Notes: a model not told the origin generated them from the sequence alone. DNA of 64,000 nucleotides from Chitinophagaceae bacterium (GCA_017307755.1 JAFKGQ010000003.1:558001-622000), one strand, 5' to 3'; counted from the first letter of the stretch, positions 25,808-34,993 are shown. Numbers and translations are program-made.

Positions 25808-25991
25808 TTTTTTAGTGATGAACATGGGTAATACTTTTTACCGCTGATCCATATTGAGGCTGCGAGTTATGTATGAGAAGGGTATGAGGTTAACGATGAC
25901 TTTCATTGAGGGAGAATTACTTTTTTACCAAAAATTCCTACTAGCTAGAGGTGAGCTGTATTAACTATCTTAGATAGATATATCGATCGAC

Positions 25992-26111
25992 ATGAACTAT
26001 ACATTCGACCAAATTATGAACTATTTGCTTAACCGTGAACAAGAGTTCTCCTTACCTTCGGCCCTAAACTCCCATTCTTCTTCCTCTTTTGTAAACATAT
26101 GCGGATTATAG
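25992..26111 (+). CDS. Possible 39-residue peptide
   Basis: An open frame MNYTFDQIMNYLLNREQEF... of 39 codons ends 13 bases inside the MlaD-like gene. Its first 19 residues look protein-like, but the Ser-rich end is low in complexity. It may be a short upstream peptide, the remnant of a gene front, or chance. The surrounding 25808-25991 holds nothing else I can identify. Confidence 0.2.
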   Translation: MNYTFDQIMNYLLNREQEFSLPSALNSHSSSSFVNICGL

Positions 26112-26590
26112 CGCCGGCCCTTTTCCCCCTTTTATCAATAGCCCTGGTACAGGGCTGTCTGTTCAACAGCAGGACATATACATTGTACCTGGTCATAGAC
26201 AAGGGGTGCAAGGTGGATCAAACGTCAAAAGTAATACTGGAAGGAAAGGAGATAGGAGAGGTTGGAAAGACCACGGTACTGGATACGAATAAGATCATCA
26301 TGGAGCTGTTGATCAAAAAGAATGATAAGATACCTGCCTCCTGTACCTTGAAATGCTGGCAAAATTTATTGGGTACGGTGTATGTTGATATTTCGCGAAG
26401 TATAAAAACAGATACGGGCAATACGGGATATTATCAGGCCGGAGATATTCTATATGGATTGTATATATCCAACCGCCAGCGGGATTCTGTCTTGAACGGA
26501 GCGCTCTATCATAAGCTGCACGAGCTGAAAAGCATATTGGATAGTGCTACAGTTAAAGGCAATGACTCATCGAAGAGGCAAGATCGTTAG
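26099..26590 (+). CDS. MCE/MlaD-like lipoprotein
   Basis: A 163-residue protein with a lipoprotein signal (LLSIALVQGC; Cys about residue 20), then a compact beta domain with the MCE pattern: KVDQTSKVILEGKEIGEVGKTTVL followed by a strand-rich run (KIPASCTLKCWQNLLGTVYVDIS). MCE domains form rings that carry lipids between membranes. This one is short, without the long coiled tail of MlaD, and has no MlaE/MlaF partners nearby. Assignment by pattern only. Confidence 0.55.
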   Translation: MRIIAPALFPLLSIALVQGCLFNSRTYTLYLVIDKGCKVDQTSKVILEGKEIGEVGKTTVLDTNKIIMELLIKKNDKIPASCTLKCWQNLLGTVYVDISRSIKTDTGNTGYYQAGDILYGLYISNRQRDSVLNGALYHKLHELKSILDSATVKGNDSSKRQDR

Positions 26591-26706
26591 AAACCCGTGA
26601 AAACCTTGTAAATAACAGTAAAGAAAGTATACAAAATCCACCCATAAAGCTTTTATTATCAGTATATTAGATTGATAAAGACCACGGAGGTGCAGAAATG
26701 CCATCC

Positions 26707-26737
26707 TTTGTATAGTAGAATTTTAAAAGTAAATTTG
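26707..26737 (+). promoter_or_regulatory. Near-perfect Bacteroidota promoter of the toxin-antitoxin operon
   Basis: TTTG (26707-26710), 19 bases, TAAATTTG (26730-26737). Both boxes and the spacing fit the sigma-ABfr consensus. The start codon at 26758 lies 20 bases further on, giving a short leader of roughly 14 bases. Confidence 0.8.
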
Positions 26738-26757
26738 TTGCAGTAAAATACACTATT

Positions 26758-26988
26758 ATGCACTCAGAGGCAAGGAAGCTTCATATTATAGAAGCTGTAT
26801 TAAGAACAGACAATGAAGCAGTATTAACAGCTATAGAGACGATCGTGGGTCAGCCGGGTGTTCCCTCCAAAAGAACCAAGGGACGTTTCAACGCTTTGCT
26901 GGGAGCCCTTACCAACGAAGAGGCGGACGCAATGAAGAAAACCATTGAAGAGAATTTTGAGAAAATAAATCCTGATGACTGGAAATAA
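26758..26988 (+). CDS. Antitoxin of a VapBC-type pair
   Basis: A 76-residue acidic protein (MHSEARKLHIIEAVLRTDNEAVLTAIETIVG ... MKKTIEENFEKINPDDWK) with helical N- and C-terminal parts. It overlaps the PIN-domain toxin gene by 14 bases, the usual antitoxin-first arrangement. It does not show an AbrB, ribbon-helix-helix or Phd pattern I can be sure of, so its DNA-binding fold is unassigned. The C-terminal acidic helix probably blocks the toxin active site, as in other VapB proteins. It should repress its own promoter with the toxin. Confidence 0.75.
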   Translation: MHSEARKLHIIEAVLRTDNEAVLTAIETIVGQPGVPSKRTKGRFNALLGALTNEEADAMKKTIEENFEKINPDDWK

Positions 26989-27361
26989 TATCATTGCCGA
27001 TACCAATATCTTTATTGATCTGATGAAGGGTAATGAGGCCGTTGCAAAAAAGCTGGAATCTTTTGACGAAGTGCATCTCTCGCCTATAGTACTTGTAGAA
27101 CTTTATTTTGGTGCTTACCGCGCTGCTGATCCGGCAAAACATTTACGTAAAATAGCCATCGCCATCCAGGAATGTAAACTGCAAACGATCGATGCAGCCA
27201 CCGCAGATATCTTTGTTGCCATCAAACTTGCCTTATTCGCTAAAGGCAATCCTATCCCTGAAAATGATATATGGATAGCAGCCACTGCTATACAGCACCA
27301 ACTTCCTTTGTATACCAATGATAAACATTTTAATGAGGTGGAAAGTCTTGTGTTAGTCTAA
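26975..27361 (+). CDS. vapC: PIN-domain ribonuclease toxin (VapC family)
   Basis: A 128-residue PIN-domain protein. The Mg2+-binding acidic residues appear in order: Asp in IIADTNIFIDL (about residue 9), Glu in LSPIVLVELYFGAY (about 42), and Asp in IPENDIWIAATAIQ (about 98). VapC toxins cut initiator tRNA, other tRNAs or rRNA when free of antitoxin. Length and motif spacing are standard. It is translationally coupled with the antitoxin. Confidence 0.9.
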   Translation: MTGNNIIADTNIFIDLMKGNEAVAKKLESFDEVHLSPIVLVELYFGAYRAADPAKHLRKIAIAIQECKLQTIDAATADIFVAIKLALFAKGNPIPENDIWIAATAIQHQLPLYTNDKHFNEVESLVLV

Positions 27362-27366
27362 CCTCT

Positions 27367-28242
27367 TTATAAAGCTTCCAACCTGAATATCTCCCTGACG
27401 CCATAACCCTTCTCCGTCTTCTCCAATGTACAGCATTCATTCACCGGATCATGCTCCAGCATCAGTATGTATCCCCCTGTAGCCGCCTCTTCCCAGAAGG
27501 AGCGTTTTTCTTTTAAAGTCGTCAGGGGGAACATATCATAGGACATCACCCATGGTAACGGGATATGCCCTACCGAAGGCAGCAGGTCAGCCATGTATAT
27601 GTGGGTACGGCCTTTATATTGCAATTGGGGAAGCATCATGGATTCGGTGTGACCGTTGGCCAGGCGTACAGAAAGACCGGGAAGAATGACGTCGGAGATG
27701 GTTTCCAGTTGGGAAGTGGGTGTGGGGGAGGGGCGCCCTTCATCCACAAACTTCAGCTGTCCGCTGGCCTGTATCGGCAATATATTCTCGCGCAAAAAAG
27801 AAGCCTTCTCCCGCTCGTTCGGTTCCGTCGCCCATTTCCAATGACGGCTATGGCTCCAATACACGGCGTTCCTAAAAGCCGGCGTCAGCTTGTCGCCGTC
27901 CCGGACGATGCTGCCTCCACAATGATCGAAGTGCAGGTGTGTCAGCAATACATCCGTAACATCATCCCGGTGGAAGCCATGTTTTGCCAGGGACTTGTCC
28001 AGGGTGGCGTCCCCATGAAGATGATAATGCCCAAAAAATTTTGCATCCTGTTTGTCGCCGATGCCATTGTCCACCAGGATCAGTTTGTTCCCCTCCTGTA
28101 TCAGCAGACAGCGCATGGCCCAGGTGCAGAGATTGTTCTCGTCAGAAGGATGGACCTTATTCCACAAGCTCTTGGGTACTACGCCGAACATGGCGCCGCC
28201 GTCCAGCTTGAAAAACCCTGTTTCGATGAAATAGAGTTGCAT
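27367..28242 (-). CDS. MBL-fold metallo-hydrolase
   Basis: A 291-residue metallo-beta-lactamase-fold hydrolase with the zinc motif LLTHLHFDHCGG (about 100-111), a further His in ANGHTESMM, an Asp in YMADLLPSVGHI and a final His in MLEHDPVNE. The pattern resembles the lactonase-like (AttM/AiiA-type) branch, so a lactone or ester substrate is plausible but not shown. It is the last gene of a leftward run (ftsX, DUF3098, uppP, MFS), 5 bases after the MFS gene. Confidence 0.88.
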   Translation of the reverse strand: MQLYFIETGFFKLDGGAMFGVVPKSLWNKVHPSDENNLCTWAMRCLLIQEGNKLILVDNGIGDKQDAKFFGHYHLHGDATLDKSLAKHGFHRDDVTDVLLTHLHFDHCGGSIVRDGDKLTPAFRNAVYWSHSRHWKWATEPNEREKASFLRENILPIQASGQLKFVDEGRPSPTPTSQLETISDVILPGLSVRLANGHTESMMLPQLQYKGRTHIYMADLLPSVGHIPLPWVMSYDMFPLTTLKEKRSFWEEAATGGYILMLEHDPVNECCTLEKTEKGYGVREIFRLEAL

Positions 28243-28247
28243 AAGAA

Positions 28248-29738
28248 TTAGATTGAGTTGATCATCTTTTCCTTTCGTTGCCTGACCAGGGCGGAGTACA
28301 GCCAGATCAGACCGATGGCGAAAAAGATGACGAGGAAGAGCACGGAGTTCTTTATACTGTGCGTTTTTTCTTCCAGGAAGCCAAAAGTGAACATACCAAC
28401 GACAATGGCGATCTTTTCCGTCAGGTCGTAATAGCTAAAATAAGAGGCTGTATCTTTTGTCTCCGGCATCAGCTTGGAGTAAGTACTCCGGCTCAGGGAC
28501 TGAATACCGCCCATTACGAGCCCAACGGCCAACGCCAGCATATAGAACGAATATTCGATAGGCGCTTGTTTGGGCGCCAGGGTCAACGACACACGGGACA
28601 GCTCAGCTTCGACTTTGCCTTCCGCGGCATCCAGCGCATTCACCACGGTCGTGGAATCCATGGCGGTGGCCTTAGCCTTTCGCTCGTTAAACACTGATTG
28701 CTCCTGTTTGAGGAAATCGATGCGTTCGTGGTAAGGTTTTAGCCGCTCGGCCATCCCTGCCGTGATATAGGCTGAGATACAGATGACGATCCAGAAAAGC
28801 ACTACGCCCATCAGCACGCGAAGATTCCCATATCTGGCGGACAACCGGCTCATCCAGTTGGCGCCTGCGATAGCTACCAGCTGGATCAGCACTACGGTGA
28901 CGATGAGCTTGGTATCTTCCAACCTAAGCACCTTGCTGCCATAAAGGGTGGCTGCCAGCATCATCGTCTGTACCCCCATGCTGTAGAAAAAGAAGCCCCG
29001 GAGGAACCTTTTGAGCACGGCCAGCTTTTTTATTTCCCCATATACTTTTTTTATTTCGATAAAGCCGGCTGTGAATACGTTGACTTTGCTTTTAGGCGGT
29101 TTGTTGGGTTTTGGCAGCACCCTGAAGGTCAGCTGGGCAAAACCCGCCCACCAGAGACCCACTAATAAAAAGGTGAGACGGGGTCCCAGGAAAGGATCGT
29201 CCTTTATCACCAGCACTAATATAAACCCGATGACCTGCAGCAGCACGCTGCCAACGTAGCCATAGGCATAGCCTTTTGCGCTGACCCTGTCCCGGTCATC
29301 AGGGGCCGCTATCTCGGGCAGATAAGCATTGTAGAATACGAGGCTGCCCGAATATCCAAGGGAAGCCAGAATAAAAAAGAGGATGCCCCAGCCCAGGTTG
29401 CCGCCGGTGAACGTGTATAGGAGACTACAGCCCGCTGCGCCCATATAACAGAACACCCGCATAAAGTTCTTTTTATTGCCTCTTGTATCAGCAATAGAGG
29501 TAAGAATGGGGTAGGCCAGCGAGATCAGCAGGTAGGCCGCCGCCAGGGAATAGTCGTAGAGCGAAGAGTTGATAAAGGTCCGTCCCAGGAAAGGGATGTT
29601 TTCCGACCCGAAATGTTTTTTGGTGACAGCAGTAAAGTAAATGGGAAAGAAAGTAGTGGTGATGACCAGGTTGTATACCGAGTTGGCCCAATCGTAAAAG
29701 CCCCACCCCGTAATGACTTTTTTGCCGGCCGTCTCCAT
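28248..29738 (-). CDS. UMF1/Atg22-like MFS transporter
   Basis: A 496-residue polytopic protein of about 12 helices. It begins with ITGWGFYDWANSVYNLVITTTFFPIYFTAV, the hallmark of the UMF1 family of the major facilitator superfamily, which includes yeast vacuolar effluxer Atg22. An unusually long central loop (about 330-385, rich in Lys and Glu) separates two helix bundles. The substrate is not known; fungal members export amino acids. It lies 1 base from the uppP stop. Confidence 0.85.
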   Translation of the reverse strand: METAGKKVITGWGFYDWANSVYNLVITTTFFPIYFTAVTKKHFGSENIPFLGRTFINSSLYDYSLAAAYLLISLAYPILTSIADTRGNKKNFMRVFCYMGAAGCSLLYTFTGGNLGWGILFFILASLGYSGSLVFYNAYLPEIAAPDDRDRVSAKGYAYGYVGSVLLQVIGFILVLVIKDDPFLGPRLTFLLVGLWWAGFAQLTFRVLPKPNKPPKSKVNVFTAGFIEIKKVYGEIKKLAVLKRFLRGFFFYSMGVQTMMLAATLYGSKVLRLEDTKLIVTVVLIQLVAIAGANWMSRLSARYGNLRVLMGVVLFWIVICISAYITAGMAERLKPYHERIDFLKQEQSVFNERKAKATAMDSTTVVNALDAAEGKVEAELSRVSLTLAPKQAPIEYSFYMLALAVGLVMGGIQSLSRSTYSKLMPETKDTASYFSYYDLTEKIAIVVGMFTFGFLEEKTHSIKNSVLFLVIFFAIGLIWLYSALVRQRKEKMINSI

Positions 29739-29739
29739 A

Positions 29740-30534
29740 TTAGATGATGCCCCTCCAGAGCAGGATGAGCATGACCGCTCCGACTATGATGCGATAATAC
29801 CCCCAGATCTTAAACCCATGTTTTTTCAGGAATCCGATGAAAAACCGAATGACGATGATCGAGACGATAAAAGTGACGATACTGCTCATGCCCAAGAGAG
29901 AGAGGTTGCTCGTATTCAGTGCTTCGGGATGATCTTTATGCAGGTCCATCAGGCTTTTTACCGTCGCAGCCAGCATGGTGGGGACGGCCAGGAAAAAGGA
30001 GAACTCAGCAGCGGCCTTTCTGCTAAGACCCAGGCTCATGCCCCCGATGATAGTGGCGGCGCTACGGCTCAACCCGGGAAAAAGGATCGAAAGTACCTGG
30101 TAGCAGCCGATACGAAAAGCAGTGCCGTTGTTTACCTGGTTCTCATGCTCGATGGAAGGATGCTGGAACCACCGGTCGACAAAAAGGAAAAGGATGCCGC
30201 CTGCGATCATGACGCCGGATATGACATACAGGTTGCCCAGCATACTGTCGATGTGCTTTTTTAACAACGCGCCAAAAATGAGGGCGGGGATCACGGCGAT
30301 CACCAGCTTGATATAAAATTGGATACGGCTGAAATCGAAGAATTTTTTGTAATACACGACCACGACAGCCAATATGGCGGCCAACTGGATGACGATCTCA
30401 AACATATCCGAAAAAGGCGTGGATTGTACGCCGATGATGGGATTTGTAAGTTTCATGTGGGCTGTGGACGAAATGGGCAGGAACTCGGTCAGCCCTTCCA
30501 CGATTGCGAGGATGATAGCCTGGATAGAAGTCAT
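29740..30534 (-). CDS. uppP: Undecaprenyl-diphosphatase
   Basis: UppP (BacA) dephosphorylates undecaprenyl diphosphate at the periplasmic face, recycling the lipid carrier of peptidoglycan and surface glycans. This 264-residue membrane protein carries both conserved regions: the N-terminal EGLTEFLPISSTAHM with its catalytic Glu, and PGLSRSAATIIGGMSLGLSRKAAAEFSFFLAVP with the essential Arg. The gene order ftsX - DUF3098 - uppP is conserved in Bacteroidota. Its product also serves the glycan cluster at 15.7-23.9 kb. Confidence 0.95.
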   Translation of the reverse strand: MTSIQAIILAIVEGLTEFLPISSTAHMKLTNPIIGVQSTPFSDMFEIVIQLAAILAVVVVYYKKFFDFSRIQFYIKLVIAVIPALIFGALLKKHIDSMLGNLYVISGVMIAGGILFLFVDRWFQHPSIEHENQVNNGTAFRIGCYQVLSILFPGLSRSAATIIGGMSLGLSRKAAAEFSFFLAVPTMLAATVKSLMDLHKDHPEALNTSNLSLLGMSSIVTFIVSIIVIRFFIGFLKKHGFKIWGYYRIIVGAVMLILLWRGII

Positions 30535-30542
30535 AGTGATGT

Positions 30543-30842
30543 TTAAGCGTTCTTCTTGTCCTTACGGAAAATAGCGAAGATCTCTACGACAAATCCCCCC
30601 AGGATAAGGATGGGGGCGAGTGTGATACGGGTAAAGCTGTAGACTTCGTCTTTGTTGAAGACATTGGGGTCCTTGCTCTTCCCTCCGGCCATCAGGATCA
30701 GACCCAGGGCAATGAGGACGATACCGATCAGCATCCACCTGTAATTGTCCTTACCAAATAAGGGAGTGGTTTGTCTGGGGGACGCTGATGCAGTGGTTTT
30801 CGCTGCTGCGGGTGCCGGCTTTTTGGTCGTTGTCGTTGCCAT
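30543..30842 (-). CDS. DUF3098 small membrane protein
   Basis: A 99-residue protein with a low-complexity Ala/Thr/Lys N-terminus, the family segment FGKDNYRWMLIGIVLIALGLILMAGG (first helix), SKDPNVFNKDEVYSFTRIT, and a second helix. It matches DUF3098, found next to ftsX and uppP in Bacteroidota. The ATG at 30842 is preferred over one at 30890. No function is established; the context suggests a role in cell division or envelope assembly. Confidence 0.88.
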   Translation of the reverse strand: MATTTTKKPAPAAAKTTASASPRQTTPLFGKDNYRWMLIGIVLIALGLILMAGGKSKDPNVFNKDEVYSFTRITLAPILILGGFVVEIFAIFRKDKKNA

Positions 30843-30917
30843 TGAAAAAAATTGAGATGATTGGGCCGCAATATAAAGAATCCGGGGCAATTCGGCGCAT
30901 CCTGGCCGAAGGCCCGG

Positions 30918-31790
30918 TCAATACAGGTCGTCCAGCTTCATTTTGAGGTATTTTATCACGCTCCGGTGGGTGCTGATAAAGGAAATACAGATACCCAGAA
31001 AGACGATGACGATAAACAGGGCGGATAGGAGGGTATAGTCCCTAAGGGCCCGTATCTCCGGCAATAATTGTTCCGTCGCAAAGATGACGCCCAGAATGAC
31101 CGCGATGGCGATGAGGCCGCTGATGGCCCCGTGAACCACGGCCTTTATATCCATGGGCCGGGCGATAAACCCCCGGGTGGCGCCCACCATCTGCATGGTC
31201 TTGATGAGGAAGCGGTTGCTGAACATGGCCAGACGAATGGTATTGTCGATCAGGATGATCACAGCGATGGAAATGCCCACAGCCACAGCCAGCAGTATAA
31301 GGCTGATCTTCCGGATCATATTGTTCAGATTCGATACCAGCGCCTTGTTATACTGGACCTCGCTGACAGCTATATTGCCGACAAGGTCGTTTTTGATCTT
31401 GCTGAGGGAGTCGGGATTGGCGTATTCGCTCCTGATCTTAAAATTGAGGCTGGCCGGCAGGGGGTTTTTGTCCAGTACGGCCCCCCAGTCCTTATTACCA
31501 TCAGACATAAACCGCTGCTTCGCCAGCTCCTTTGTAAGATATTCGTAAGATTTTGTATATGGCTGGGACGCTATATATTGTACCAGGGTAGCGCTGTCCT
31601 TAGGCGACACATTCTCGCGGACATATACCTGCACTTCTATATTCTCCTTGAAATTCTGTCCTAACTTATTGGCATTGATCACGATCCAGCCCAGCAAACC
31701 CAGCAGGATCAACACCAGTGAAACGCCCACAATAGCCATGAAATAAGAGGGGGTACTCCGTTTAGCATATCCTTTACCGAATTGCGCCAT
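30918..31790 (-). CDS. ftsX: Cell-division permease-like protein FtsX
   Basis: FtsX forms an ABC-like complex with FtsE that activates peptidoglycan hydrolases at the septum. The 290-residue protein has one N-terminal helix (about 18-40), a periplasmic domain (FKENIEVQVYVRENVSPKDSA, then the QPYTKSYEYLTKELAKQRF region), then three helices; IKTMQMVGATRGFIARP is the conserved cytoplasmic segment. ftsE is not in the window. A GGGCC-TTC-GGCC hairpin lies just after the stop codon. Confidence 0.92.
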   Translation of the reverse strand: MAQFGKGYAKRSTPSYFMAIVGVSLVLILLGLLGWIVINANKLGQNFKENIEVQVYVRENVSPKDSATLVQYIASQPYTKSYEYLTKELAKQRFMSDGNKDWGAVLDKNPLPASLNFKIRSEYANPDSLSKIKNDLVGNIAVSEVQYNKALVSNLNNMIRKISLILLAVAVGISIAVIILIDNTIRLAMFSNRFLIKTMQMVGATRGFIARPMDIKAVVHGAISGLIAIAVILGVIFATEQLLPEIRALRDYTLLSALFIVIVFLGICISFISTHRSVIKYLKMKLDDLY

Positions 31791-31892
31791 GACAAAATTT
31801 CATTTGAACACACAAAATTAACGGATTTGCGGGCTTCCGCAGCCTTTTCGAGCTGGAATTACCCACCATTTTCGTATTTTTACACCCCTCAG

Positions 31893-31922
31893 AACGAACC
31901 AAAGGTTCGTTGTCCGAAGGAC
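31893..31922 (+). repeat. Parts a and b of a composite palindromic element upstream of leuS
   Basis: AACGAACC-AAA-GGTTCGTT (31893-31911) is followed at once by GTCC-GAA-GGAC (31912-31922). An AT-rich spacer (AGATATTAAATATAT) then leads to the longer inverted repeat at 31939-31974. The order a, b, spacer, c is shared with other sites in this window. Confidence 0.65.
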
Positions 31923-31938
31923 AGATATTAAATATATG

Positions 31939-31974
31939 GCATAATTGGCTAAATTTTCGGTAGGCCAATTATGC
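31939..31974 (+). repeat. Long inverted repeat before leuS (part c)
   Basis: GCATAATTGGC (31939-31949) and GCCAATTATGC (31964-31974) are a perfect 11-bp inverted repeat around a 14-base AT-rich loop. It lies 73 bases before the leuS start, where it may act as an operator or leader structure. No T-run follows. Confidence 0.6.
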
Positions 31975-32047
31975 TCAATTGATAACGATGGAAAGCCTGC
32001 ATTATTTTAAAGAAAATGAGGCTTTTAACTTTTTCCCAACACGAATC

Positions 32048-34993
32048 ATGGAGTACAATTTCACCAGCATTGAGAAGAAATGGCAGCAGCTTTGGACTGA
32101 GCGAGGAAGCTATAGGGTAAGTAACGATACGGCCAAACCTAAGTTCTATGTGCTGGATATGTTCCCCTACCCCAGTGGGGCGGGGCTGCATGTGGGGCAC
32201 CCCCTGGGCTATATCGCCAGCGACATCTTTGCCCGGTACAAGCGCCTGAAAGGCTTTAATGTGCTCCATCCCATGGGATATGACGCTTTTGGCCTGCCGG
32301 CTGAGCAATATGCCATCGACCACGGCATCCACCCGGCCGTGTCCACAGAGACGAATATCAATAATTTCCGGCGCCAGCTGGACAACATCGGCTTTTGCTT
32401 TGACTGGAGCCGTGAGTTCCGGACCAGCGAGCCTTCCTATTATAAATGGACCCAATGGATCTTTCTCCAGCTGTATAAAAGCTGGTATGACCGCAAACAG
32501 ACAAAGGCGAGGCCTATCGGGGACTTAATGACGATATTGGAGACGGAGGGTAATGCGGCCCATCCCGCGCCGGGTGATTCGCGGTTGCGCTTTACTGCCT
32601 TGGAATGGAAAGGTTTTGACGAAAAGCGCCGGGAAGAGATACTGATGAACTACCGGCTCTCGTATTGTGGATATGGTGACGTCAATTGGTGCGAGGCCTT
32701 GGGTACCGTATTGGCTAACGATGAAGTGATTAATGGTTTTAGCGAGCGAGGCGGTCACCCTGTTATTAAAAAGAAGCTGCGGCAATGGTATCTCCGTATT
32801 ACGGACTATGCCGATCGTCTGTTGGAAGGACTGGAAAAGGTAGACTTTAGCGATGCCATGAAGGAAATGCAAAGCAACTGGATCGGAAAGAGCTTTGGAG
32901 CGGAGGTTACTTTTGAGGTGCATACGACGGCGGCCGCCGGGGGAGATGTTCCTAGGGGTGGGACAGACGGAGGAGCGCCCCGGCTTACGGTATACACCAC
33001 CCGTCCCGACACCCTTTTTGGCGTCGATTTTATGGTGGTGGCGCCCGAGCATGAGATATTGAACAGCATTGTACCCGCAGAGCAAAAGGAGACGGTGGAT
33101 GAATATCTCGCCTATGTAAAAAGCCGGAGCGAGCGGGAGCGGATGGCGGAGAAAAAGATCACCGGCTGTTTCACCGGCGCCTATGCTATCCACCCTTTCA
33201 GCGGACTGCATATCCCTATCTGGACTTCAGAGTACGTGCTGGCGGGCTATGGCACTGGCGCCATTATGGCCGTGCCCTGCGGCGACGAGCGGGACTTTAA
33301 GTTCGCACAGTATTTTAATATTCCCATCACCAATATCATCGGGGATGCGTTCAATGGCCTGGAAGCCAACCCTACCAAGGACGCTATCCTGGAGAACAGC
33401 GATTTTCTGGACGGTCTGGTCATGAAGGATGCCATCGTCATTGCCATCAACAAACTGGAAGAAAAAGGCATCGGTGTCCGTAAGGTCAACTATCGTATGC
33501 GTGACGCGGCATTTAGCCGTCAACGTTATTGGGGTGAACCGTTCCCCATCACCTGGCAGGGGGATGAGCAAAGCGAAGTCCCCGAACGCGGACGAGCGCA
33601 GCTCGGCCAAAGTTCTGTCGCCATACCCATGGATGAAAAAGAGCTCCCCCTGGAGCTCCCGCACATAGAGAAATATGGTCCCGGCCCCGAAGGTGAAGGT
33701 CCGCTGGCCAATGTCCCCGCCTGGACGAGCCGTCACCTGGAAACCAACACCATGCCGGGGTATGCCGGCAGCAGCTGGTATTTCCTCCGTTATATGGACC
33801 CTCACAATGACGAAACTTTCTGCAGCCGCGCCGCCTCCGACTATTGGGGACAGGTGGACCTGTACATCGGCGGCACCGAACATGCTGTCGGGCACCTGCT
33901 CTACAGCCGCATGTGGACCAAATTCCTCTTTGACAGGGGATGGATCGGCCACGACGAGCCATATAAACGATTGGTCAACCAGGGGATGATACAGGGCAGC
34001 AGCAGGTTTGTCTACCGCCTGGAGCTGAAGGGCAAGCCCTCGGAGATGCCTTTATTCGCATCCGCCGGGATTGCAGCCATGGCCGGCGCCCCCGAAGGTC
34101 ACGAACTGATAACGCAGGCCATACGCAACATCTTTAACGATCCTTCCATCGAACTGGAGGATTATACGATCTCGCCTCTCCATGTGGACGTGAATATCGT
34201 GGATGGCGTAGAACTAGATATTGAAGCCTTTAAAAAATGGCGGTCGGAATATGCCCAGGCCCAATTCATCCTGGAAGAAGGGAAATATATCTGCGGCACA
34301 GAAGTGGAAAAGATGAGCAAACGGCTTTACAACACCGTCAACCCGGATGACCTGGTGAACAAATACGGAGCCGATACCTTCCGTATGTACGAGATGTTCC
34401 TGGGCCCCGTGGAAGCCAGCAAACCCTGGGACACCAAGGGGATCGAAGGCGTCCACAGATTCCTCCGTAAACTCTGGCGTTTGTTCTTCGACGAGACAAA
34501 AGGTAAGATCTGGACCCCGGAGAAACCCACCGATGCGGAGCTGAAAGTGCTTTACAGGACCATCAAAAAAGCAGAAGAAGCCACGGAACGCTTTTCTTTC
34601 AATACAGGGGTCAGCGCCATGATGATCGGCGTCAACGAGATCACGGACCTGCAATGTCATAAAAAAGAAATACTTGAAAGACTGCTGGTCATCCTCACCC
34701 CCTATGCTCCTCATATCAGCGAAGAGCTCTGGCAGCAGCTGGGCAACCAGGGCTCTATTCTGGATGCCGACTATCCAGCCATCGAGGAAAAATACCTGAT
34801 CGAGTCCTCCAAGAACTACCCCATTGCCATCAACGGCAAGACCCGTACGGAGTTGAACATCGCCCTGGATGCTACCCAACAGCAGGTGGAAGACCTCGTG
34901 CTTGCCGACGACCTTGTAAAAAAATGGCTGGACGGCAAATCCCCTAAAAAGGTGATCTATGTCAAGAATAAGATGATCAATGTAGTGGTGTAG
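32048..34993 (+). CDS. leuS: Leucyl-tRNA synthetase
   Basis: LeuRS charges tRNA-Leu. This 981-residue class I synthetase has the HIGH-type motif HVGHPLGY (about 48-55), the CP1 editing domain (TTRPDTLFGVDFMVVAPEHE), the RQRYWGEPFPI region, and the C-terminal anticodon-binding domain (LLVILTPYAPHISEELWQQLG). The KMSKS loop reads KMSKR (about 755-759). A long leucine-specific insertion precedes it. The ATG at 32048 is chosen because MEYNFTSIEKKWQQLW is the usual start; an upstream frame from 31979 would begin in the intergenic region. Confidence 0.96.
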   Translation: MEYNFTSIEKKWQQLWTERGSYRVSNDTAKPKFYVLDMFPYPSGAGLHVGHPLGYIASDIFARYKRLKGFNVLHPMGYDAFGLPAEQYAIDHGIHPAVSTETNINNFRRQLDNIGFCFDWSREFRTSEPSYYKWTQWIFLQLYKSWYDRKQTKARPIGDLMTILETEGNAAHPAPGDSRLRFTALEWKGFDEKRREEILMNYRLSYCGYGDVNWCEALGTVLANDEVINGFSERGGHPVIKKKLRQWYLRITDYADRLLEGLEKVDFSDAMKEMQSNWIGKSFGAEVTFEVHTTAAAGGDVPRGGTDGGAPRLTVYTTRPDTLFGVDFMVVAPEHEILNSIVPAEQKETVDEYLAYVKSRSERERMAEKKITGCFTGAYAIHPFSGLHIPIWTSEYVLAGYGTGAIMAVPCGDERDFKFAQYFNIPITNIIGDAFNGLEANPTKDAILENSDFLDGLVMKDAIVIAINKLEEKGIGVRKVNYRMRDAAFSRQRYWGEPFPITWQGDEQSEVPERGRAQLGQSSVAIPMDEKELPLELPHIEKYGPGPEGEGPLANVPAWTSRHLETNTMPGYAGSSWYFLRYMDPHNDETFCSRAASDYWGQVDLYIGGTEHAVGHLLYSRMWTKFLFDRGWIGHDEPYKRLVNQGMIQGSSRFVYRLELKGKPSEMPLFASAGIAAMAGAPEGHELITQAIRNIFNDPSIELEDYTISPLHVDVNIVDGVELDIEAFKKWRSEYAQAQFILEEGKYICGTEVEKMSKRLYNTVNPDDLVNKYGADTFRMYEMFLGPVEASKPWDTKGIEGVHRFLRKLWRLFFDETKGKIWTPEKPTDAELKVLYRTIKKAEEATERFSFNTGVSAMMIGVNEITDLQCHKKEILERLLVILTPYAPHISEELWQQLGNQGSILDADYPAIEEKYLIESSKNYPIAINGKTRTELNIALDATQQQVEDLVLADDLVKKWLDGKSPKKVIYVKNKMINVVV

